Positions 54,797-62,432 of a stretch of DNA of 64,000 bases are shown piece after piece. The position numbers were made by a program, and so were the translations under genes. Positions within the stretch are counted from its first letter, which is position 1. Each line of letters opens with the position of its first letter. Where the stretch lies: contig RFFP01000015.1 in the NCBI GenBank assembly GCA_003696155.1, positions 1-64,000 on the forward strand. Direction: 5' to 3'. This stretch comes from Acidobacteriota bacterium. Lineage in GTDB: Bacteria; Aquificota; Aquificia; Aquificales; Aquificaceae. The notes under the pieces are model-generated. The model saw nothing but the letters and a program-made list of their open reading frames with translations, ran no database searches and had not been told where the DNA came from.

Positions 54797-55233
54797 TTAT
54801 AAAGCTTAAGGATTTCAAACTAGGCTTTGATAACTCCTACTATGGTACGGGAAGAAGAAAGGAGAGCGTGGCGAGGGTGTGGCTTGTAAGAAATACGGAT
54901 AAGCAGGTGATCAAGGTTAAGGAAAGCGGAAAAGAGTATGACTTGAAGGGCTACCTTCAGAGGGAAACACTTTACAACAAGGCTCTATATCCTATAAGGC
55001 TTACAGGTCTTGAGGGAAGGTTTGGAGTATATGCAACCGTTGAAGGAGGAGGGATAAGTGGTCAGGCAGAGGCCATAATGTACGGGGTGGCGAGGGCTCT
55101 ACTAAAGTACAATCCCGAACTGAGAACTCAGCTTAAAAAGGCCGGGCTACTCAAGAGGGATGCAAGGGAGAAGGAAAGAAAGAAGTACGGACTCATGAAG
55201 GCAAGAAAAGCATACAGATGGAGCAAGAGGTAA
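54793..55233 (+). CDS. rpsI: 30S ribosomal protein S9
   Basis: A 146-aa small-subunit protein with YYGTGRRKESVARVWLV, GGGISGQAEAIMYGVARALLKYNPELR and the C-terminal RRAYRWSKR-like tail (ARKAYRWSKR) that reaches the P-site tRNA. An N-terminal extension of about 15 residues is present. It overlaps argC by 16 bp, unusual for a ribosomal protein operon. Confidence 0.97.
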   Translation: MIIKLKDFKLGFDNSYYGTGRRKESVARVWLVRNTDKQVIKVKESGKEYDLKGYLQRETLYNKALYPIRLTGLEGRFGVYATVEGGGISGQAEAIMYGVARALLKYNPELRTQLKKAGLLKRDAREKERKKYGLMKARKAYRWSKR

Positions 55234-56240
55234 GGGTCTGTGTATTCGGTGCGACTGGATACACAGGTGCAGAGCTCCTAAGGGTTCTTGTCAACCATCC
55301 CCATGTCAGAATAGCCTCTCTTCTATCCAAGTCTCACTTTGGAAAGAAGCTTAAGGAGATTTTACCAAGCTTCTACGGCTTTCCATTGGGAGATATTAAG
55401 CTTTCATGGGAACCTGAGGAAGATTTTGACCTTGCCTTTTTGTGCCTTCCCCATGAGACATCCTTGGAGCTTGTACCAGAGCTAATAAAACTGGGCAAAA
55501 GGGTTATAGACCTTTCAGGAGCTTACAGGATAGGGAAACCAGATGTATATCTGGAGTTCTACGGCTTTGAGCATAAGCACTCGGACCTTTTGGAGGAAGC
55601 TGTCTACGGCCTTCCGGAGATATTTAGAGAGCATATAAAGGGAGCAAGGCTTGTTGCCAATCCTGGATGCTATCCCACAGCCACCCTTTTGGCTCTTTAT
55701 CCCTTACTTAAGGAAAGAATGGAGATAGAAAGCCCTATAGTGGACGCCCTATCCGGAGTTTCTGGTGCAGGCAGGAAAACCACGCAGAAGTTCCACTATC
55801 CAGAAATGGAAGGTAACGCTTTTGCTTACTCTGTAGAAAAGCACAGACATGTTCCGGAGATAGAGCATATAGTCCAAAAGGTGTACGGAAAAGAGGTAAA
55901 AGTGAGGTTCACGCCCCAGGTCATACCACTAGCAAGGGGTATGATGGTAAAGCTTTATGTGAAGTGTAAGGAGCACGACTTTAAAGAGCTCTACAGGGAG
56001 ACCTACAAGGATGAGCCCTTTGTAGTTCTCTTGGATGAACCACCTTCTATAAAGCAAGTTCTCGGTAGCAACCTGTGCCTTTTATATCCTTATTATGATA
56101 AGGAACGGTCTCTTTTGCAGGTCATAGGCGTTATAGACAACCTTGGCAAGGGTGCATCCACGCAAGCAGTTCAGAACTTTAACCTGATGATGGGTTTTGA
56201 CGAAGGTCTTTCTATAAGGATGCTCCCTATCTTCCCTTAA
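55218..56240 (+). CDS. argC: N-acetyl-gamma-glutamyl-phosphate reductase
   Basis: NADPH-dependent third step of arginine synthesis. The Rossmann motif FGATGYTGAELLRVL lies at residue 9, the catalytic Cys in VANPGCYPTATLLAL near 150 and the substrate block SGVSGAGRKT follows. The length of 340 aa is normal. Its stop shares TTAA with the convergent GTPase gene. Confidence 0.96.
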   Translation: MEQEVRVCVFGATGYTGAELLRVLVNHPHVRIASLLSKSHFGKKLKEILPSFYGFPLGDIKLSWEPEEDFDLAFLCLPHETSLELVPELIKLGKRVIDLSGAYRIGKPDVYLEFYGFEHKHSDLLEEAVYGLPEIFREHIKGARLVANPGCYPTATLLALYPLLKERMEIESPIVDALSGVSGAGRKTTQKFHYPEMEGNAFAYSVEKHRHVPEIEHIVQKVYGKEVKVRFTPQVIPLARGMMVKLYVKCKEHDFKELYRETYKDEPFVVLLDEPPSIKQVLGSNLCLLYPYYDKERSLLQVIGVIDNLGKGASTQAVQNFNLMMGFDEGLSIRMLPIFP

Positions 56241-56785
56241 CCCGTTAGCTCCTTCTTTACCAGCTCTAGCAGGGTAAGAAGTACCCTCTTTACATCCTCT
56301 TTGTTAAGGGCTGAAAGACCGAGCACAGGTATGTCCTCATCTTCGCCTATGTCTAAGGCGGTAGAAACATCCTCTGGTGGCCATGCGTTGGGAAGGTCCT
56401 GCTTGTTCACACCAACTACCATAGAAACGGGAAATCTTGACTGAAAGAAGTTTATTATCCGTCTTGCCTCGTGGAAGGTGGAGGGGTCTGTGCTATCAAC
56501 TAGGATTATTATTCCGAGGGCGCCCTCACCTAGTATCTCCCACATAAAATCAAACCTCGACTGTCCAGGTGTGCCAAAAAGGTAAAGCTCATGCTCATCA
56601 TCTATCCTTATCTTACCAAAATCCATGGCAACGGTAGTGTATTCTTTCACATTCTTTTCACCCTCTGCGGTTATCTTCCTTTCCGTCTTGACCGTTTTTA
56701 TATCGCTTACAGTGTTTATAAACTGCGTCTTTCCCGCGGCAAAGGGCCCGGCCACTACCACCTTTATCTTCTTTATAGGCTTCAT
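56237..56785 (-). CDS. MglA-like small GTPase
   Basis: A 182-aa Ras-fold GTPase. The P-loop is AGPFAAGKTQFI at residue 12, the G3 region reads LFGTPGQSRFDFMW (TPGQ in place of DTAGQ), and G4 is VNKQDLP. This resembles the group of bacterial GTPases found beside roadblock proteins, including MglA, which sets cell polarity and gliding in Myxococcus. The start overlaps the DUF4388 gene's stop by one base. The regulators are probably the two upstream genes. Confidence 0.85.
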   Translation of the reverse strand: MKPIKKIKVVVAGPFAAGKTQFINTVSDIKTVKTERKITAEGEKNVKEYTTVAMDFGKIRIDDEHELYLFGTPGQSRFDFMWEILGEGALGIIILVDSTDPSTFHEARRIINFFQSRFPVSMVVGVNKQDLPNAWPPEDVSTALDIGEDEDIPVLGLSALNKEDVKRVLLTLLELVKKELTG

Positions 56786-57477
56786 TATTTCTCCCTTATC
56801 CTTTCAATTATCTTCATGAGAAGGTCCAAGGCAATGGATGGTTTCTGCTTTTTTTCCCTTTTCTTCCTCTTTATGATACCAAGAGCAAGGAAGCCGTAAA
56901 GAGTTCTATCGACGGTAAGGTTATCCATTTTGGCCTCTCTCCTTATATCCGCAACCGTTTTATCCCCGTTTACTAAAGAGAATATCCTTCTTTCAGCCTC
57001 GTTTGTATCCGCCTTGTCTAAAATTTCCAGGCCGTTAGGAGAAGGCTCAAAAACCAAAAGCTCATCGGATATCTTTCTTTCTACCTCTTCCTTTGTTAGA
57101 TTTCTCGATGCTAGCATTATGAGCTTTTCTACCGGGTGGACGACCGGATAGCTCGAGCCGTACCTTATAAAACCAGGAGTAAAGGAAAAAACACCCTCCC
57201 TGTCGTCTAACCTCTCTATTAAAAACCTCTCTACTGTCTTGTGAAGCTTTTCCCCAGGTATTCTTAGCTTTTCTATAAGGGTGTCAAAATCCCTGTCCGA
57301 ATACACCCTAAAAACTCTATCCACTGGGCGGGCAAAGATTACCTCACCTTCTTTCACATAGTAGGCAACGGTAAGGTCTTTCCACTCAACAAGAAGTATA
57401 CCACTTTTCCTATCTTTTGCTATTACCTGCAGGATATCAACCAAATTAAGAGTTTTTAGGTCTCCTATGAGGGTCAT
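56785..57477 (-). CDS. DUF4388 (PATAN) domain protein
   Basis: A 230-aa protein whose N terminus (LIGDLKTLNLVDILQVIAKDRKSGILLVEW) is the DUF4388/PATAN pattern, a domain common in bacterial response regulators and polarity systems. A winged-helix-like region (about 160-210, FSLVNGDKTVADIRREAKMDNLTVDRTLYGFLALGII) and a Lys-rich stretch follow. It sits between a roadblock protein and a small GTPase; a signalling adaptor role is inferred. Confidence 0.8.
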   Translation of the reverse strand: MTLIGDLKTLNLVDILQVIAKDRKSGILLVEWKDLTVAYYVKEGEVIFARPVDRVFRVYSDRDFDTLIEKLRIPGEKLHKTVERFLIERLDDREGVFSFTPGFIRYGSSYPVVHPVEKLIMLASRNLTKEEVERKISDELLVFEPSPNGLEILDKADTNEAERRIFSLVNGDKTVADIRREAKMDNLTVDRTLYGFLALGIIKRKKREKKQKPSIALDLLMKIIERIREK

Positions 57478-57483
57478 ATGGCC

Positions 57484-57837
57484 TTACATCATACCCTTAA
57501 GTTTCTCCTGAGCCTTTCTTATCTCCATAAGCAAGAGCCCGAGCTTAGCATTATTATCTGCAAGCACCACCATAACCGCATCCCTCCCTACACCTGTAAG
57601 TACAACATAACCATTATGTCCCTTTACCGTTATCTGTTCCAAAGTGCCTTTTGCCAGCTCCTCGGAAACCCTCTCACCAAGGGACAGTATGGCAGCGCTC
57701 ATGGCGGCTATCCTATCCTCTTCCATACCCGGTTTTAACACAGAGGATATGGGCAGGCCGTCTGCCGAGACAAGAGTAGCACCCTCAAGCCCCGTGTTTC
57801 TAATAAGCTCCTGTAGTACCTGAGTGTACCTATCCAT
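57484..57837 (-). CDS. Roadblock/LC7-family protein (MglB-like)
   Basis: A 117-aa roadblock fold: LIRNTGLEGATLVSADGLPISSVL, an AALSLGERVSEEL-like helix and NGYVVLTGVGRDAVMVVLADNNAKLGLLLMEIRKA. Such proteins dimerise and act as GTPase-activating partners of MglA-like GTPases. Promoter TATAAT and a strong AGGAGGG (five bases before the ATG) precede it, so it is the first gene of a leadered three-gene operon. Confidence 0.88.
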   Translation of the reverse strand: MDRYTQVLQELIRNTGLEGATLVSADGLPISSVLKPGMEEDRIAAMSAAILSLGERVSEELAKGTLEQITVKGHNGYVVLTGVGRDAVMVVLADNNAKLGLLLMEIRKAQEKLKGMM

Positions 57838-57870
57838 GTTTCCCTCCTGAGTTCAATTATACAACACCTC

Positions 57871-58749
57871 TTACCACATAAACCTATCGTACAGGAATCC
57901 AATAAAGGTAGAGAAGACAAACCAAGCTAACAGGTAAAGTAAAACGAGGTTTTTTGGAAGGAATTTAAAGGTGGCAAAAACTGTGGGTAGACATATACCA
58001 GTGCTTGCAAGCATAAAGGTTAGAGAGTTACCGCCTGTAAAACCGATTTCGGAAAGAGCACGAGCTACGGGTACCTCCTCACCAGAACATACGTACATGG
58101 GTATGGCTACTAAGGATATGAATGGATAGGAAAGGGGAGTACCAGATAGGGGAGCGATCAAGCCAGGTGGTACAAAGGTTTTAACCAGGGATGCTATAAA
58201 TATGCCTATAAGTAAGTATCTTCCCACACCAAGAAGTTGGTCCTTTATAGCCTTTTTAAAATCCGCCCACCTATTTCTTCTATGTTTTGCGCCGCCGATG
58301 GCAAAGGGAAGGCCTTTGGGCTTTTTAAAGAGGAGCTCTGCAAGTAAGGCAAGCAGAAGGGCAAAAAGAAAGGTCCCTAGCAGTCTAAAAAGTGTCATGG
58401 GAAGTCCAAAGAAGCCATAGGTTAGAATTAGATTGATGGGTGAAATAACGGGTGCAACCATAAGGAAGGAAACTACGGGAGCATAGCTTCTTGACAAACT
58501 GTTTATGAAGTTTGCAACGGGCAACATGGAACAGGAACATAGGGGCAAAAGGCCAGCCAAGAAGGCAGTGTTCATGGGTGCTATGTAAGGGTTTTTAAGG
58601 AGCTTGGTAAACCAGCTAAGACTTGTGTAAGCTTGCAGCAGTGAGGTTATGAACACGGCCAGGATAAAGAAAGGAAGTATCTCAACGGAGTATTCATAGA
58701 AGCTTTGGGTAAACTTGTACAGTAGTTGCACCTGGTTAAATCTATCCAA
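57871..58749 (-). CDS. YraQ/ArsP-like permease (DUF318)
   Basis: A 292-aa membrane protein with about eight segments: PLCSCSMLPVANFINSLSRSYAPVVSFLMVAPVISPINL near the start and MYVCSGEEVPVARALSEIGFTGGNSLTFMLASTGICLP later, the two family repeats of the permease that includes ArsP (organoarsenical efflux). The CSC motif is present. Substrate unknown. It overlaps pgpA by 8 bp. Confidence 0.85.
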   Translation of the reverse strand: MDRFNQVQLLYKFTQSFYEYSVEILPFFILAVFITSLLQAYTSLSWFTKLLKNPYIAPMNTAFLAGLLPLCSCSMLPVANFINSLSRSYAPVVSFLMVAPVISPINLILTYGFFGLPMTLFRLLGTFLFALLLALLAELLFKKPKGLPFAIGGAKHRRNRWADFKKAIKDQLLGVGRYLLIGIFIASLVKTFVPPGLIAPLSGTPLSYPFISLVAIPMYVCSGEEVPVARALSEIGFTGGNSLTFMLASTGICLPTVFATFKFLPKNLVLLYLLAWFVFSTFIGFLYDRFMW

Positions 58750-59170
58750 AAAGGAAATAGAGAACCATGGCGTTTATCAGACCAGCAACTACATCGTCCG
58801 CTACCACGCCGTGCCCCTTGGGCAGTTCCTGGAAAAGGTTTATAGGATAGGGCTTTACTATATCTAATAGTCTAAAGGTGATAAACCCTACCAACATGAC
58901 CTTGAAAGTGGTTTCAACAAAGAGAAAGGAGACGAAGTACCCTAAGACTTCATCTATAACTACCATCTCTGGGTCCTTATCACCCGTTAGCTCTACCATA
59001 TAGTCCGATACCCAGACCGCGAGGATGTATAGCAATATAGCAATAAAGAGGGTAAACCACCATTTGTGAACAAGTAGATAAACAAGGGGTATGCCCCAGA
59101 GGGTTCCCAGGGTACCGGGTGCATACCTGGACCTACCAACATAGAAACCCGTGGCTAGGAGCTCCCTCAT
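58742..59170 (-). CDS. pgpA: Phosphatidylglycerophosphatase A
   Basis: A 142-aa membrane enzyme dephosphorylating phosphatidylglycerophosphate. Conserved marks are GRSRYAPGTLGTLWGIPL at residue 12, DPEMVVIDEVLGYFVSF and FRLLDIVKPYPINLFQELPKGHGVVADDVVAG. The first 4 bp overlap fumarase beta. Confidence 0.93.
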   Translation of the reverse strand: MRELLATGFYVGRSRYAPGTLGTLWGIPLVYLLVHKWWFTLFIAILLYILAVWVSDYMVELTGDKDPEMVVIDEVLGYFVSFLFVETTFKVMLVGFITFRLLDIVKPYPINLFQELPKGHGVVADDVVAGLINAMVLYFLFG

Positions 59171-59724
59171 ATATCTATCCTTGCGAACCTCTTTCTGCCC
59201 TCTTCAAATATATCCCCACCGTATATATCGTTGGCAACTATCACAGGAAAGTCCTCCACGTAAAGCCGCCTTATGGCTTCCGTGCCGAGGTCTTCATAAG
59301 CAACGACCTCCGAGGATTTTATACACCTTGACAGCAATACAGCTACGCCGCCAACTGCGGCAAAGTAGACAGCCTTGTACTTTTTGAGGAGCTCCCTCAC
59401 TTGAGGGCTCCTGTATCCCTTACCTATCATCCCCTTAAGCCCGAGCTTTAAGAGATCCTCCACGTACTTGTCCATCCTTATGGAGGTTGTTGGCCCTGCA
59501 GAGCCTATAACCTGACCAGGCTTTGGGGGAGTGGGACCTACGTAGTATATGACCTGACCCTTCACATCTATGGGCAGGGGCTCACCCCTTTTTAGGGCTT
59601 CAACCATCCTCTTGTGGGCTGCATCCCTTGCGGTGTATACGTAGCCCGTGAGAAGAACCTTATCTCCGGCCCTTAGCTTTTCTATTACATCATCTGTCAA
59701 AGGCGTACTTATCCTCTTCTCCAT
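59167..59724 (-). CDS. fumB: Fumarate hydratase class I, beta (C-terminal) subunit
   Basis: The smaller subunit of the two-subunit, iron-sulfur fumarase: LRAGDKVLLTGYVYTARDAAHKRM, VGPTPPKPGQVIGSAGPTTSIRMDKYVE and MIGKGYRSPQVRELLKKYKAVYFAAVGG are typical. In Aquificaceae it serves the reductive TCA cycle. The alpha subunit with the cluster Cys is not in the window. TATAAT lies nine bases before the ATG with no ribosome binding site. Confidence 0.93.
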   Translation of the reverse strand: MEKRISTPLTDDVIEKLRAGDKVLLTGYVYTARDAAHKRMVEALKRGEPLPIDVKGQVIYYVGPTPPKPGQVIGSAGPTTSIRMDKYVEDLLKLGLKGMIGKGYRSPQVRELLKKYKAVYFAAVGGVAVLLSRCIKSSEVVAYEDLGTEAIRRLYVEDFPVIVANDIYGGDIFEEGRKRFARIDI

Positions 59725-59733
59725 GATAGGAAA

Positions 59734-59739
59734 ATTATA
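59734..59739 (-). promoter_or_regulatory. -10 element of the fumarase beta gene
   Basis: Minus-strand TATAAT ends nine bases before the ATG at 59724, in the 23-bp gap after the UPF0104 gene. It suggests a promoter of its own within the chain. Confidence 0.5.
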
Positions 59740-59747
59740 ACCTGTCC

Positions 59748-60596
59748 CTATCGTCTACTCAGAAGCAACACGGAAGGGATTCCCCAGAGCAGGGAAGAAA
59801 AGAGTAAAAAGCTGTGAAAGACAAAGCCAAGCTTTAGCCACTCCTTTAGACTCTCTCCAAGAAGCTTAAGTGGTAGGCCGAAGGCAAACTCGTAGGTCCC
59901 CAATCCCATAAAACTGTGGATGGGCAATACAGAACTCAGCTCACCCCCAGAAAAGGCAAGGAAAGTTCTGTAAAGGTCCTCGTGCCAAAGGTTTAAAAGA
60001 ATCAGAAAGCTAAGAAACTTAGAAATTTGAGAAAGAAGGGACAAAAGGAGAAGGTTAAGGCTCAAACCTAGGGTTAGCTCCCTCTTTAGAAAGCTTTTCA
60101 GCTCTCCTAGCTTTCCCGCCTTTGGAAGGAATTTGTGTGCACCGTGCATTAAGGGTAGTGTAAGAAAGAGGGCAAGGGTGGGCATAAAAAAAGAGAGCTC
60201 GACCAGAGACAGACTAAAAAGCAGTAGAAAAAGAAGGGAAAGAAGGTCATAAAGCCTACCTAAAAGGAAATACCACATGGAAAGCTTGAAGTTTACACCA
60301 AGCCTTTTTGCGTAATAAAACCAGCTGAGTTCACCGGTCCTTGCAGGAAATATATTGTTTAGCATAATGTGGGCTGAGTTTATCAAAAACACCTGCACAA
60401 AGCCTAGCCCTTTCAGAAGGAGCTTCCAGCGGTATGCCCTAACGACTTGGCTTAAGCTGTAAAGGAGGAAGGCAAGAAGGAGACTGCTAGGAGCTATACC
60501 TCTAAAGAGGATTATCAACTCTCTGAAGGGAACAAGGTAAAGGATTAAGCCCAAAAGTAAAAGGGTAAAAGAGAGGGAGAGAAGGTATGTTTTCAA
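59748..60596 (-). CDS. UPF0104 / lysylphosphatidylglycerol-synthase-type membrane protein
   Basis: A 282-aa membrane protein with seven or eight segments; SQVVRAYRWKLLLKGLG near residue 50 and NNIFPARTGELSWFYYAKRLG near 83 match the flippase-like domain shared with MprF (YbhN family). It may move or modify lipids. The start is TTG, sharing TTGA with the stop of the preceding gene. Confidence 0.85.
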   Translation of the reverse strand: MKTYLLSLSFTLLLLGLILYLVPFRELIILFRGIAPSSLLLAFLLYSLSQVVRAYRWKLLLKGLGFVQVFLINSAHIMLNNIFPARTGELSWFYYAKRLGVNFKLSMWYFLLGRLYDLLSLLFLLLFSLSLVELSFFMPTLALFLTLPLMHGAHKFLPKAGKLGELKSFLKRELTLGLSLNLLLLSLLSQISKFLSFLILLNLWHEDLYRTFLAFSGGELSSVLPIHSFMGLGTYEFAFGLPLKLLGESLKEWLKLGFVFHSFLLFSSLLWGIPSVLLLSRR

Positions 60597-61195
60597 TCTT
60601 CTGGTGGCACGTCGTGAATAACTACGGGCTTGCCAGCCATACGAGAAAGTATGACGGCAGCTACCTCTACACCAGAGCCAGCGCAGGATGTAAAGTGGGA
60701 AGAAAGACCGGCAAGGGTACCAACAACAAAGAGGTTTTTCTCAACTTGGTAGTCTTCATGCCTTATCATAACCCTTCCAGGCTTGGGAGACTTGGGGTTA
60801 TCTATAACTTGAACCTCTATCCCCTTTATGTCAAACCTGTGAAAACCACTTGCAAGCACCACGTACTCCGCCTCAAAGAGTCTACCCTGCACCGTTTCCA
60901 GCTCAAAAAGCTCTCCTCTCCTTTCTACCTTTAGGACCTCCTCTTCTACAAAGTCTACACCACCCCAGTCTTCAATCTGCCTTCTTATATTCTGCAGGAG
61001 CTCCACACCCGTCATGGGTTCAATACCTGGCACGTTTTTCAAATAGGCTCTGTGGAGGTCTGACCTGCCTGTGTCAAAAAGGATATACCTTCTACCTTCC
61101 GCCCATTCCCAGCCCCTACCCTTTGAAGAGGCTAGGGTCAAAGCACAGGAAAGACCACTAGCACCACCACCAACTATAGCAACGTCGTACCTCAT
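60593..61195 (-). CDS. Short thioredoxin-reductase-like flavoprotein lacking the NAD(P) domain
   Basis: A 200-aa FAD protein: the FAD Rossmann motif VAIVGGGASGLSCAL lies at the N terminus, VLASGFHRFD in the middle and the C-terminal FAD site LFVVGTLAGLSSHFTSCAGSGVEVAA. It resembles thioredoxin reductase but has no second Rossmann domain and no CxxC active site. It is about 200 aa against about 310. It may use another electron donor. It is next to a degenerate E3-like protein. Confidence 0.8.
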   Translation of the reverse strand: MRYDVAIVGGGASGLSCALTLASSKGRGWEWAEGRRYILFDTGRSDLHRAYLKNVPGIEPMTGVELLQNIRRQIEDWGGVDFVEEEVLKVERRGELFELETVQGRLFEAEYVVLASGFHRFDIKGIEVQVIDNPKSPKPGRVMIRHEDYQVEKNLFVVGTLAGLSSHFTSCAGSGVEVAAVILSRMAGKPVVIHDVPPED

Positions 61196-61204
61196 GGTTA
61201 TATG

Positions 61205-61210
61205 ATTATA
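61205..61210 (-). promoter_or_regulatory. -10 element of the TrxR-like gene built on the upstream stop codon
   Basis: Minus-strand TATAAT contains the TAA stop of the E3-like gene and ends nine bases before the ATG at 61195. Confidence 0.5.
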
Positions 61211-62432
61211 ACCTTAAGAATGGCAGTTCTGATAGGGTTGGGTGGGGTAGGGGAGCCCTGCTCATAAACTCAAGGGTTAGCTCTCCGTGGAGGCTTAGGA
61301 CCAGGCCAGATAGGACCTCTTGGGCGTCCCTGCAGAAAACCTCACCACCCAAGAAAAAACCCTTCTTGTCAAAGTATAAAAAGAGCATACCCTCTTCCGT
61401 ATGGTACATGCTACCTACCGCAAAGGGTCTTAGTGGCAGGCTCCTCTCGCTATGTTCTATTCCCTTCTCCTCAAGTTCTATCTTTGTAAAGCCTACCTTT
61501 GCATAGGAAAGGGGCTGTGTATATAGCACGTAAGGCACTTTATGTGGGCTTAAGTAAAAACCCTTACCCTGGGTTATCCTTCTGGCTACGGAAAGGGCCT
61601 GAAGTCTTGCCGCTTGGGCCGTCTCCGAAAGTCCGTTTACATCACCCACTGCATAGTGGTCTTTTACGGAGGTCTCATAGTTCTTGTCCACAAGTATATG
61701 ACCCTTCTCGTCAAGGGAAAGCTCCACATTTATGCATTGGCTGTTAGGCTTCCTCCTGTAAAGAAAGTAGGCATCACCGCCTTTGAAGTCCCTAAGGTCT
61801 AGAAGGCTAATACCCAAACCCTTTAAGACCTTCAATAGCCTCTCTCTTATGGATGGGTTTACAAAGCCCAGGACTTTAAAATCAAAGCAGAGCTCCACAG
61901 GTGTACCTAGAAGGGCAAAAAGGGTGGCAAACTCAAGGGCTATGGGGTCATCACCCACAAGGATGAGCTTCTGGGGTAGCTCCTGAAGCTGAAGAAGGTC
62001 ATCGCCGTTAGGCTTCTGAGGGTAAGACTTACCTGTGTTTATGATAATGTACTTCCCGCTTATCCTTTTCCCTTCCACCTGCACCACATTGGGCTCCACG
62101 AGCTCCCCATAGCCGTATATAAAGTCCACACCTTTTAGCAGTCTTTCTATATCGTCCCTAAGTCTCTTTGTGAGTTTATCTTTTTTCTCCTTCAGCGCTC
62201 TTAGGTTGAGCTTTGGCTTGCACTCTATCAGGGGAGAGTTATTCAGGTCAAAGAGCTTTCTTACCTCAAAAAGGTAAAGCTTGGTAGGTATACAGCCCTC
62301 GTGAAGACAAACACCACCTAGATGCCCGCTTTCCCTTTCCACTATGGCAACTTTAAGGCCTGCCCTCCTTAAGAGCTCTACCCCCGTATAGGCAAGTCCA
62401 CCACCCAGCACCACCACATGGTAGTCAAACAT
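61206..62432 (-). CDS. Divergent dihydrolipoamide-dehydrogenase-like protein (E3-like)
   Basis: A 408-aa flavoprotein with the redox disulfide GGVCLHEGCIPTK near residue 40 and the C-terminal His-Glu dyad PHPTLSE, as in E3. It is about 60 residues shorter than usual. The FAD loop reads GGGLAYTG and the NAD loop has decayed to VGDDPIALEF in place of GxGxxG. It follows the E2 gene with an 8-bp overlap, so it was probably the complex's E3; NAD use is in doubt. Confidence 0.82.
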   Translation of the reverse strand: MFDYHVVVLGGGLAYTGVELLRRAGLKVAIVERESGHLGGVCLHEGCIPTKLYLFEVRKLFDLNNSPLIECKPKLNLRALKEKKDKLTKRLRDDIERLLKGVDFIYGYGELVEPNVVQVEGKRISGKYIIINTGKSYPQKPNGDDLLQLQELPQKLILVGDDPIALEFATLFALLGTPVELCFDFKVLGFVNPSIRERLLKVLKGLGISLLDLRDFKGGDAYFLYRRKPNSQCINVELSLDEKGHILVDKNYETSVKDHYAVGDVNGLSETAQAARLQALSVARRITQGKGFYLSPHKVPYVLYTQPLSYAKVGFTKIELEEKGIEHSERSLPLRPFAVGSMYHTEEGMLFLYFDKKGFFLGGEVFCRDAQEVLSGLVLSLHGELTLEFMSRAPLPHPTLSELPFLRL

